In this document: piece after piece, positions 1-7,146 of the stretch
How positions within the stretch are numbered: position 1 is the first letter of the stretch
How the letters are laid out: the number at the start of each line of letters is the position of its first letter
DNA from: Methanomassiliicoccales archaeon
Lineage (GTDB): Archaea; Thermoplasmatota; Thermoplasmata; Methanomassiliicoccales; UBA472
Assembly (NCBI GenBank): GCA_013415865.1
Contig: CP058896.1
Location: forward strand, 1,345,957 to 1,409,956
DNA: 64,000 nt
Direction: 5' to 3'
Program-made: the position numbers and the translations under genes
The notes under the pieces: generated by a model
What the model was told of the DNA's origin: nothing
Seen by the model: only the letters and a program-made list of their open reading frames with translations
Database searches by the model: none

Positions 1-1083
1 AAGAACCTCCGTGAGATGCGCAAGGAGCTCATGACCTGCACTTACTGCGGGTTCTGCAAGAGCGTCTGTCCGGCATTCGAAGGGATAGGTTGGGACCCGA
101 GCGTGGCGAGGGGCAGGATGGTGCTCTCATACGGCCTGCTCCAAAAAGACATCCCAGCAGACCAGTCCGTCGTAGATGCCCTTTACCAGTGTACGACATG
201 CAAGGATTGTGAAAGGCGCTGCCCATCAAAGGTAAAGGTGGTCGAGGTGGTCGAGAGGGCCAGGAAGGACCTTGTCACTTCGGGTCACATGCTCCCAAAG
301 CACAGGGCGGTCGTAGAGAGCGTCCTCAGGTACGGCAATCCATATGGAGAGAGAAGGAGCGTTAGGGAGGCCCTGAGCAACGAGGCCAAGAAGGCCGAGG
401 TCGGCTACTTCGCAGGTTGCACGGCCGCCTATCGTAACCCAGGGATCGGAAGGGCGACCACATCCATCCTTACAAAGCTCGGCATCGAACACTCAGTGGT
501 GGACGAGGTCTGTTGCGGTTCGGTGCTGCAGCGCATCGGTTGGAACGAGGAGGACGTGACCTCGGTCATGAGAAGGAACATAGGCTCCATTAAAAAGCAT
601 GGCGTGAAGGAGGTGCTTTTCTCCTGCGCAGGGTGCTACAGGATGTTCAAGGAGGAATACCCAAGGTATGTTGATGTCCCATTCGAAGTGAGGCACATAT
701 CCGAGTTCTTGGCGGAGAAGGAACTTGACCTTAAGGGCCTGAGCAAGGTCATAACCTATCATGACCCCTGCCATCTTGGCAGGCATTCTCGGGTATATGA
801 TGCGCCGAGGAAATTGATCTCAAGGATACCAGGTGCATCTTTTAAGGAGATGCCGAGGTCCAAGGAAACATCGAGATGCTGTGGTGGAGGGGGAGGGGTG
901 AGGTCCGCCTATCCGGAGCTCTCCTCGAAGATAGCGGCCAAAAGGGTTGACGAGGCGGCCTTCGCGGACCTGCTCGTGACGACATGTCCTTTCTGCGTGA
1001 ACAACCTGAACGTTGGCAAGGAGACCTCCAACTCCAAGGCAAGGGTGGTCGACCTTGTCGAGCTGATCGACGAGCTTATGTGA
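1..1083 (+). CDS. HdrD/GlcF-like (Fe-S)-binding oxidoreductase subunit (5' end probably outside window)
   Basis: Electron-transfer subunit of the heterodisulfide reductase D / glycolate oxidase F superfamily. Two ferredoxin-type cysteine clusters lie at the N-terminus (CTYCGFCKSVCP near codon 13, CTTCKDCERRCP near codon 65), followed by two CCG-type cysteine-rich domains (VCCGS and ETSRCCGGGGG) that in this family bind a [4Fe-4S] cluster of the HdrB/HdrD kind. The frame is open to the left edge of the window, the first ATG is at base 16, and only a few residues precede the first cluster, so a few codons or an upstream fusion partner may be missing. Its usual partner is a FAD-linked GlcD-type oxidase; one occurs at 48968-50431 but far away. 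The substrate cannot be told from sequence. Confidence 0.85.
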   Translation, partial: KNLREMRKELMTCTYCGFCKSVCPAFEGIGWDPSVARGRMVLSYGLLQKDIPADQSVVDALYQCTTCKDCERRCPSKVKVVEVVERARKDLVTSGHMLPKHRAVVESVLRYGNPYGERRSVREALSNEAKKAEVGYFAGCTAAYRNPGIGRATTSILTKLGIEHSVVDEVCCGSVLQRIGWNEEDVTSVMRRNIGSIKKHGVKEVLFSCAGCYRMFKEEYPRYVDVPFEVRHISEFLAEKELDLKGLSKVITYHDPCHLGRHSRVYDAPRKLISRIPGASFKEMPRSKETSRCCGGGGGVRSAYPELSSKIAAKRVDEAAFADLLVTTCPFCVNNLNVGKETSNSKARVVDLVELIDELM

Positions 1084-1092
1084 GGGGACCAT

Positions 1093-2262
1093 ATGGCCAG
1101 GATGAGGCGGTACTTCACATGGGACGAGGCCCTGGCGGAATGGCGCCGATTCGGTCTGCCTGAGACATTCATTGACAGGAAGAGGATGTCTGGAACGATC
1201 ACGGTCATTGAGGACGACATCAGCAAGGAGGAGGCGGAGTCGCTTGTCTCGTTGGTGAGATCGATGGGCGGCGAGGCGCACATATGCAGAAAGGCCCGCT
1301 CCCCCAAGGTGCTGATCAACGCACAACCATCGTTCTTCGAGAGGATGTCGCTGTCGGCGGAACAGTCCCGCCACGTCTCGGAGATCACCGATGCGATCAG
1401 GAATACCAACGCCGAGCACACTCCACCTGTCCCATATGGGAGAAGGGAGCTAAGGTTCGAGAGGCCCTTGGTGATGGGCATACTCAACGTCACCCCTGAC
1501 TCGTTCTCGGACGGCGGAGAATGCTTGACCAAGGAAGCCGCGGTGAGAAAATTCCAGGAGATGGTCTCGGAAGGGGCCGACATCATCGACATCGGTGCTG
1601 AATCGACAAGGCCCGGAGCGGTGCCGATATCGGAGGACGAAGAGCTCTCAAGGCTATTGCCAGTACTTAGAGAGGTGGTCAGTTCCAAGGTGCCGGTCTC
1701 AGTTGACACAAGGCACGCATCGGTGGCGGAGGAGGCGGTGCGGGCGGGGGCGAGCATCGTCAACGACATCTCCGGGCTGAGGGACCCTGAGATGACCGAG
1801 GTCGTGGCAAGGAGCGGCTGTCCGGTTGTGGCCATGCATATGAGAGGGGACCCCCAGAACATGCAGTCCCTGACCGTCTATGAGGACCTGTTGGGGGACA
1901 TCCATACTGAGCTCGCGAGGATCTTGCAGAGGGCAGAGGCCGGCGGCATCCAAAGAGAGAAGGTGATCCTGGACCCCGGTATCGGGTTTGCCAAGACCAC
2001 CGAGCAGAACCTGGAGATAATCAGAAGACTGGGAGAGCTGAGGTCGTTGGGCAGACCTCTTCTCATCGGTGCATCTAGGAAGCGCTTCATCGGAGAGATA
2101 TCCGGTGGAGGGCCGAAGGAAAGATTGGCAGGTTCCATCGCCGCCGCGGTGATGGCCGTGACGAACGGTGCAAACATCGTCAGGGTCCATGATGTCGCTC
2201 CCACCGTGCAGGCCTTGAAGGTGGCGCACGCGGTGATATCGCCAACGGCCAGACCTTATTGA
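1093..2262 (+). CDS. folP: Dihydropteroate synthase with N-terminal extension
   Basis: Pterin-binding TIM barrel that condenses a hydroxymethyl-dihydropterin pyrophosphate with an aryl amine in folate or methanopterin-type cofactor synthesis. Signature 1 (MGILNVTPDSFSDGG) spans residues 128-142, signature 2 (GADIIDIGAESTRPGA) 161-176, and the catalytic loop GASRKRF ends at 332, with a terminal RVHDV. All core motifs are intact. The roughly 120 residues before the barrel are not part of normal bacterial FolP (about 280 aa) and match nothing I recognise; in archaea the arylamine may be a methanopterin precursor rather than p-aminobenzoate. It starts 9 nt after the preceding gene, so cotranscription is likely, and it converges with the Zn-ribbon gene, overlapping it by 7 bp. 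Confidence 0.88.
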   Translation: MARMRRYFTWDEALAEWRRFGLPETFIDRKRMSGTITVIEDDISKEEAESLVSLVRSMGGEAHICRKARSPKVLINAQPSFFERMSLSAEQSRHVSEITDAIRNTNAEHTPPVPYGRRELRFERPLVMGILNVTPDSFSDGGECLTKEAAVRKFQEMVSEGADIIDIGAESTRPGAVPISEDEELSRLLPVLREVVSSKVPVSVDTRHASVAEEAVRAGASIVNDISGLRDPEMTEVVARSGCPVVAMHMRGDPQNMQSLTVYEDLLGDIHTELARILQRAEAGGIQREKVILDPGIGFAKTTEQNLEIIRRLGELRSLGRPLLIGASRKRFIGEISGGGPKERLAGSIAAAVMAVTNGANIVRVHDVAPTVQALKVAHAVISPTARPY

Positions 2263-2459
2263 CCGAAGAAGACGAAGATGAGCGCCAGGGCGATCATGAG
2301 ACCGACGACCCCTATGAGGAAATAGATGTTCCTGTCCCGCTCCTTCCTAAGCATGGCCTCATGTTCTGATCTGCATCTGTCGGAGCAGAACCTTTCCCCG
2401 ACCTCGATAGGGTCGTCGCACATGACGCAATGGTCATGAGGAGGTAGGTTCTCAGCCAA
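2256..2459 (-). CDS. DUF2116-type zinc-ribbon membrane protein
   Basis: A 67-residue protein with an N-terminal treble-clef/zinc-ribbon motif (CVMC at residues 11-14, CSDRC at 25-29) and one C-terminal membrane span (about 46-65). This is the layout of the archaeal DUF2116 family, whose function is unknown. It starts with TTG four bases after the bioY stop, so it is probably translated from the bioY transcript. The C-terminus overlaps the folP end on the other strand. Confidence 0.7.
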   Translation of the reverse strand: MAENLPPHDHCVMCDDPIEVGERFCSDRCRSEHEAMLRKERDRNIYFLIGVVGLMIALALIFVFFGQ

Positions 2460-2463
2460 CCCC

Positions 2464-3054
2464 TCACCCCTTGGGAGGGACCAATAGCGAGCTTATCGCG
2501 ACCGCCATCGATACCTTAAGCCCATCGACGGCCAGGAAAGGAAGCACGCCGACCAATAACGCCTCGCTCAGGCCCATTCCCAGCATGGTCATCATATGGA
2601 ACACGCCGCATGCGTAGATGATGCCCACCGCCCCGGTCATGGCCATGGTCAGCCTCATAATGTCCAAATTTGTGCTTCTCTCTATGATGGTCCCTAGGAA
2701 CCATGAGGCAAGGACGAACCCTATCAGATAGCCCCCGGTCACGCCCATAAGCGCGGACAGACCGACCATCCCGCTGAACCATCCCAACGATGCACCTAGC
2801 CCAAGGTACATGCCCTGGGCCACTGCCCCATATCGTCCTAGGCATACCGCGCCGACCAGGACCACCAGGACCTGACCGGTGAAGGGAACCGGTGTGAAAG
2901 GAACATTGAAACGGATCTGTGCTGCCAGAGCGGTCAGGAAAGCAAAGAACAGCGCCCCCATTAGCTTCTCCATCAGGCCCGCCTCGCTCCTCCAATGGAA
3001 CAGACCCTCTGACGCCCTGCATCTCAATCGTTCATAGCCGTATGCGATGTTCAT
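2464..3054 (-). CDS. bioY: BioY-family biotin transporter S component
   Basis: Integral membrane substrate-binding (S) component of an energy-coupling-factor vitamin transporter; BioY binds biotin. The sequence shows the family hallmarks: FNVPFTPVPFTGQVL at the start of the core, LGASLGWFSGMVG, GGYLIGF, and about six hydrophobic spans. No EcfA/EcfT genes are adjacent, so it either uses shared ECF components elsewhere or works alone, as some BioY do. The first ATG is used here because an AT-rich box (AACTATATC on the minus strand, near 3085-3095) sits about 30 nt upstream; a second candidate start is Met28, where family similarity begins. Confidence 0.88.
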   Translation of the reverse strand: MNIAYGYERLRCRASEGLFHWRSEAGLMEKLMGALFFAFLTALAAQIRFNVPFTPVPFTGQVLVVLVGAVCLGRYGAVAQGMYLGLGASLGWFSGMVGLSALMGVTGGYLIGFVLASWFLGTIIERSTNLDIMRLTMAMTGAVGIIYACGVFHMMTMLGMGLSEALLVGVLPFLAVDGLKVSMAVAISSLLVPPKG

Positions 3055-3156
3055 CGTGTCTGTGAACCCAAAGGCGCTTGATATAGTTTATCACGGCCGC
3101 TTGAATGATGAGGGTCCGGCGCAACCCTTATTTTTGTCATATGCGATGCGAGGGGC

Positions 3157-3528
3157 ATGTTGGACTGGAAAGTGCTTGGTAAGAAGACGCTGCCCGTTGG
3201 TATACAGGATACCTGGGAATCGAGGATAAAGGAGCTGGCAGCAAAGAAGGAGGACGGAGAAAAGTTCCTTGCGCTGTTCCATAAGGCCGACATCACCTAT
3301 AAGTTCGATACGATACGGGAGCTCCACATATTCCATCTTCAAATGCCACCGACGACGAGCATGGACGAGCTCAACTACATGAAAGATTATATCCAGGCGT
3401 TAAGGAGGGCGGCCAGGTCGCCGATGGTCTCCCTCGAGGGAAAGGAACAGAAGAGCACGGTGGTTATCTCAGGGGATGAGATCGTCAACGAGTATGCCCT
3501 GCGTCATCCTGAGTATATGAAAAAATAA
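3157..3528 (+). CDS. Conserved hypothetical protein, 123 aa
   Basis: A small soluble protein with no family that I recognise. It is basic and helical in its first half (WESRIKELAAKKEDGEKFLALF), with a central hydrophobic strand (FDTIRELHIFHLQMP) and a C-terminal VVISGDEIVNEYALRHPEY segment. There is no signal peptide, membrane span or cysteine cluster. It stands alone on the plus strand between bioY and the trpD-like gene. An AT-rich stretch (CCTTATTTTTG) precedes the ATG by about 30 nt and could be its promoter. Codon use fits the surrounding chromosome. Confidence 0.6.
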   Translation: MLDWKVLGKKTLPVGIQDTWESRIKELAAKKEDGEKFLALFHKADITYKFDTIRELHIFHLQMPPTTSMDELNYMKDYIQALRRAARSPMVSLEGKEQKSTVVISGDEIVNEYALRHPEYMKK

Positions 3529-3549
3529 GGCATGGGCGCGACCGCGGTC

Positions 3550-4665
3550 TCACGCCGATACCTCAGAAATGATCTTTTGGAGCCTTTCGATCTTCTCGCT
3601 GGCATCACCGCTCTGCTGGTGCGAGACCCAGCTCATAAGCTTCTTCAACGCCCTTCCGGAATCGATGAGGTCACAGGCCTTGTGATACCCTTCGACCAGG
3701 TCCGCCGCATGTCCGGTTATGTAGAGGACAGGTGCAGCGTTCAGGCACACTATGTCCCTCCTGGACCCCTTGGCCTCTCCTGACAGGACACGGACCTGTT
3801 CGACCGCCTCGGCCTCCCTATTGAGCTTGCATAGAATGACGTTCTCTTCTGCCTGCTTTATCCCAAGGTCCTTGTATGAGACGGTAAAGGTATTCACCTC
3901 GCCATCGGAGCTCAGTTCCGCCACATATGTGGGCCCCAACGTCGAAAGCTCGTCCAGCCCCCGCCTCCCTTCAGCATCCGTTCCATGTACCACATAGGCG
4001 CGCTTGTATCCTATCTCCTTCATGGTCCTGACGACCGGCAGTAGCATATCTTTTGAGTAGACGCCCCTGACGCCATAGGTAGGCATGGCGGGGTTGGCCA
4101 ATGAACCGGCCATGTTCAGGACCGTACCGAACCTTATCTGCGACAGGATCCTTCCGAGCGCCTGGGGATGCACTTTGCTGCTCATCCCATTGAACATGCC
4201 TATACCTGCGGACTCTATGCTCCTCTTAACCACCTGCACATCACACTCGACATCGACCCCAAGGGCCTCGACGACATCGACGGTCCCGCACCTCGAGGTG
4301 ATCGCCCTAGCCCCATGCTTCGCCATGTAGATCCCGTCCGCGGCCGCTATGATGGATGCGGCGGTGGAGATGTTGAACGTCTTTATCGTGTCCATTCCGG
4401 TCCCGCAATTGTCCACAAGCGGTCCTGAGACCTCGGGCCTCACCTTCATGGTATCTATCTCATATATCGCCTCCCAGCTACCAGCCAGCTCCTCTGGTGT
4501 GGCGCCTTTTGCGGTCATCGCGGCCAAGAAGGCCCCTTGTTGGAGGTCTGGCTGAGAGTTGAGCAATACCTCTCTGAAGAGGTCCCTGGCCTCGGCCCTA
4601 GTAAGGTTCTTTCCTCTGATCAGCGCATCGACCTTGCTTCCAAAATACTTCAAGCTCTCTTCCAT
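3550..4665 (-). CDS. TrpD-like phosphoribosyltransferase (nucleoside phosphorylase / AnPRT fold), divergent active site
   Basis: It has the fold and length (371 aa) of anthranilate phosphoribosyltransferase. The PRPP loop reads CGTGMDTIKTFNIST, then MAKHGARAITSRCGTVD, then FGTVLNMAGSLANPA. True TrpD has GTGGD, KHGNR and LGPLxNPA; the Asn of KHGN and the Pro of GP contact anthranilate and are replaced here by Ala and Ser. No other trp gene is nearby. The enzyme therefore probably transfers ribose-5-phosphate to or from another aromatic or base substrate, or acts on nucleic acid as TrpD2 proteins do. It starts 9 nt after the alcohol dehydrogenase stop and is likely cotranscribed from the double-operator promoter upstream of that gene. 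Confidence 0.72.
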   Translation of the reverse strand: MEESLKYFGSKVDALIRGKNLTRAEARDLFREVLLNSQPDLQQGAFLAAMTAKGATPEELAGSWEAIYEIDTMKVRPEVSGPLVDNCGTGMDTIKTFNISTAASIIAAADGIYMAKHGARAITSRCGTVDVVEALGVDVECDVQVVKRSIESAGIGMFNGMSSKVHPQALGRILSQIRFGTVLNMAGSLANPAMPTYGVRGVYSKDMLLPVVRTMKEIGYKRAYVVHGTDAEGRRGLDELSTLGPTYVAELSSDGEVNTFTVSYKDLGIKQAEENVILCKLNREAEAVEQVRVLSGEAKGSRRDIVCLNAAPVLYITGHAADLVEGYHKACDLIDSGRALKKLMSWVSHQQSGDASEKIERLQKIISEVSA

Positions 4666-4674
4666 CTGAACACC

Positions 4675-5709
4675 TTAAAATCTTGTCACCACTGTCTTCA
4701 TCCCGATCCTTGCCTCTGACCTTACGAATGCCCTCGGCAGCTCCTCCAGAGAGATCTTCTCTGTGATGAGCCAATCCAGGTCCACCTCACCATCCATCAC
4801 CATCCGCACGGCCTCCCGGTCCTGCCTTGATGAGCAGCCATAGGCCCCCACCAGGGCGATTTCTTTGTAATGCAGACCTCTCACATCGAACGGGACCTCG
4901 TAGTTCCCTTTTTTCGGCCCAGAGAAGACCGATATCCTTCCCTGAGGGGCCATGAGCCTGAGCAACCAATTATCGACACGGACCTCGGGGGTCGCCATGA
5001 GGGCCACGTCCACCCCATCGCCTCCGGTCTCATCGATGACCGCCTCTACTATGTCCTCCTTGCCGGGGTCGATCATCCGGTCCACCAACATCCTAGGGAT
5101 GATGCTTCTCCTGCTCTCAAGGTGCTCGGTCATGATCACCTTTCCAACCCCTTTCGCCCTTGCCAATATTGCATGAAGGCACCCGATCGGCCCCCCTCCG
5201 AATATCAGCACCGTGTCACCGTTGCCAACTCTGGCAAGCTCTTGTCCGTTGATACAGCAGGCCAAAGGCTCCGCAAGGGAGACGGCAGCGGCATCGCTCC
5301 CTTCTGGCAAAGGGACGACCCCCCTTGCCATTATGGACTCTTTAGGGAGGGAGACCTTCTGTGCGAATCCCCCGTCCCTGTTGAACCCTAAGATCCCGAT
5401 GTGGAGGCATTGATTGTCTATCCCCCTTCTACAAGGCCTGCATTCCGAGCAAACTATCCCGGGCCATACCTGGACGAGCTGACCCTCCTTTAACTTTTCA
5501 GAATCAGAGATGGAGACCCTTCCGACGATCTCATGGCCGAGGATCCTGGGATAGATAAGGTCCTTATGACCGTTCGCGAGCATCTTGACATCGGTACCAC
5601 AGATCGCGCTGGCAACCACATCGATGACGATCCCGCCCTCAGGGAGGACAGGGTCGTCCATCTCCTCGACCCGGAGATCGTTCGGCCCATGCATGACCGC
5701 AGCCCGCAT
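4675..5709 (-). CDS. Zinc-dependent alcohol/threonine dehydrogenase family enzyme
   Basis: Medium-chain dehydrogenase of 344 aa. Catalytic zinc ligands are visible as CGTD (Cys38) and GHE (His59-Glu60); the structural zinc site is Cys87, Cys90, Cys93 and Cys101 (CSECRPCRRGIDNQC). The Rossmann motif is FGGGPIGC. The reading frame is open further upstream to 5808, but the start at 5709 is preferred: it begins MRAAVMHG as in the family, and a TATA element at 5733-5739 lies 25-30 nt upstream, implying a nearly leaderless mRNA. The substrate is a polyol, threonine or secondary alcohol; it cannot be fixed from sequence. It is regulated by the paired palindromes described separately and followed by the trpD-like gene. 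Confidence 0.82.
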   Translation of the reverse strand: MRAAVMHGPNDLRVEEMDDPVLPEGGIVIDVVASAICGTDVKMLANGHKDLIYPRILGHEIVGRVSISDSEKLKEGQLVQVWPGIVCSECRPCRRGIDNQCLHIGILGFNRDGGFAQKVSLPKESIMARGVVPLPEGSDAAAVSLAEPLACCINGQELARVGNGDTVLIFGGGPIGCLHAILARAKGVGKVIMTEHLESRRSIIPRMLVDRMIDPGKEDIVEAVIDETGGDGVDVALMATPEVRVDNWLLRLMAPQGRISVFSGPKKGNYEVPFDVRGLHYKEIALVGAYGCSSRQDREAVRMVMDGEVDLDWLITEKISLEELPRAFVRSEARIGMKTVVTRF

Positions 5710-5713
5710 CTGA

Positions 5714-5758
5714 GTTGGATATAACATCCAATTATATAAATTGGATGAATCATCCAAT
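5714..5758 (-). promoter_or_regulatory. Double palindromic operator flanking a TATA box
   Basis: Four copies of one heptamer in alternating orientation: GTTGGAT (5714-5720), ATCCAAT (5726-5732), ATTGGAT (5740-5746), ATCCAAT (5752-5758). Together they form two palindromes, RTTGGAT-N5-ATCCAAT, whose centres are 26 bp apart. The gap between them (5733-5739, TATATAA) is a TATA element for the minus-strand dehydrogenase gene that starts at 5709. A dimeric regulator bound at either site would block TBP/TFB or polymerase. The regulator itself is not identifiable in the window. Confidence 0.75.
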
Positions 5759-5804
5759 CCATGAGACCATACTGCCTGACTTCTTGTGAGGGTCCTGGGC
5801 CATC

Positions 5805-6470
5805 TCACCTTGATAAAGGCCTATCATAGATATTCAGTTTCTTGCCATTCGCCATGGCCTTTCTCTTCCATTTCCTATTGTGGGACATAAGGTAGATCAG
5901 CTCGGACATAGGTCTACTTGCCATGAGGTCCGCCGCCTCGTCAGGTACGTCCTGACCATCGGCCAAGGCGTCAGTGGCGAGCTCGAGGGCCTGGGCGGCC
6001 GACCTCCCTTTGCTTCCCACCTCAGCCAAGGTCTTCCCATCAAGCGACATCCCCATCGGGAATCTAAGGCCGCCAAGATATCGGATTCCCACCGATGAAC
6101 AAAAATTTTTGATGATGGCCAGAGACACGTCCAGGTCCCGTGGGTCAGGAGAGTCGCAGTTCCCGATGGCAATGAGCGATGGTCTTTGCCATCCCACCGG
6201 TCGTTCGTCCCTTAAGAGCTCCATCCACCTGATGACGTCCGATGGGAGGGAGTCCATCAAAAGCGGATAACTGAGCACCAAAATATCAGATGTGGCCACA
6301 TCTTCCATCATCCCATCATAGCTCTCTTTGGACCAGATGTCATCCACCAGGTAATGGATGCTGACCGAAAATCCCTTATTCTTCAGGAGGTCCAGCATGT
6401 ACGCTCCCAATGTCGATGATACAGACCCCTCAGTCCTCGGACATCCGACCAGCAAAGTGGCCTTGGTCAT
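5805..6470 (-). CDS. Flavodoxin-fold NAD(P)H/FMN-dependent oxidoreductase
   Basis: A 221-residue alpha/beta protein that starts with the FMN-binding strand-loop of the NADPH-dependent FMN reductase / iron-sulfur flavoprotein superfamily (LLVGCPRTEGSVSS). It has the second signature around VLSYPLLMDSLPS and a C-terminal helical extension rich in Lys and Arg. It lacks the cysteine motif of its upstream neighbour. Its ATG overlaps the stop of the 6467-7042 gene (ATGA), so the two are translationally coupled and may form a hetero-oligomer. The partner redox pathway is unknown. Confidence 0.65.
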   Translation of the reverse strand: MTKATLLVGCPRTEGSVSSTLGAYMLDLLKNKGFSVSIHYLVDDIWSKESYDGMMEDVATSDILVLSYPLLMDSLPSDVIRWMELLRDERPVGWQRPSLIAIGNCDSPDPRDLDVSLAIIKNFCSSVGIRYLGGLRFPMGMSLDGKTLAEVGSKGRSAAQALELATDALADGQDVPDEAADLMASRPMSELIYLMSHNRKWKRKAMANGKKLNIYDRPLSR

Positions 6471-7042
6471 CTGGCCACCTTCATGTTCATGATAGTGGAT
6501 TCGACAAGCTCGCGCACGTTCTTTTCAGGTTCCCCTTTCCAGAGGACAAGGCTTTTTGAATGTCCGCTCCTAAGGGTCCTTCCATTCTGCCTGATGAGCA
6601 TCCTGTACGTCTCCGTCTCCTCACGGTCGATCTCATCGCATACGGCTATCCCAAGCATACTTGGATAGCGATGATATCTGGCCATCCGTTCGACGCCATC
6701 CGCCTCCGCGATGAGATACGGCATCAATATACCGGCCAGACGGTCCAAAGCCCTTTTGATGAGCGATGAATGACCACCGAACGTCATTCTAGATATCAAT
6801 ACCACGATATCCGAGGACATCCAGGCCCGCATGATCTCCATGCCATCATCGTTGATACCACAGATGCCAGGTGACAAGGTCCAACAATCTCTGCAGCCGG
6901 TACAGGGCATCAACTTTCTATCGCCCAATCTGATCATCTCATGGTGGACCTTCCTTTCTGTGAGGATCTCCTCAAGTACTGAAGCAACCCGCTTGGATGC
7001 ATCATCAGGTCCTATGGAACCATCAAGGATCAAAACCTTCAT
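6467..7042 (-). CDS. Iron-sulfur flavoprotein / NADPH-dependent FMN reductase-like protein
   Basis: A 191-residue flavodoxin-fold protein. The N-terminus MKVLILDGS leads into the FMN phosphate loop, and residues PCTGCRDCW resemble the compact cysteine cluster of archaeal iron-sulfur flavoproteins, which bind [4Fe-4S] and FMN. The hydrophobic strand SSDIVVLISRMTFGG is the usual second FMN contact. It is the first gene of a coupled pair (4-nt overlap with 5805-6470) and lies upstream of the dehydrogenase and trpD-like genes on the same strand, although those have their own promoter. Confidence 0.7.
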   Translation of the reverse strand: MKVLILDGSIGPDDASKRVASVLEEILTERKVHHEMIRLGDRKLMPCTGCRDCWTLSPGICGINDDGMEIMRAWMSSDIVVLISRMTFGGHSSLIKRALDRLAGILMPYLIAEADGVERMARYHRYPSMLGIAVCDEIDREETETYRMLIRQNGRTLRSGHSKSLVLWKGEPEKNVRELVESTIMNMKVAR

Positions 7043-7146
7043 CCTGACCGGTCGGAAATAGAACGCTCAAGGACATAACCGTTGGCATCATGGCACGATG
7101 GGTAAAGCATCTCGGTGCCACGAAAGATTGATAATGCCAAGGCACG

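Noticed and set aside
820-1862. Minus-strand open frames of 199 and 317 codons opposite the Fe-S oxidoreductase and folP.
   Set aside because: They overlap conserved genes, have no recognisable domains, and arise from the codon bias of the real plus-strand genes.
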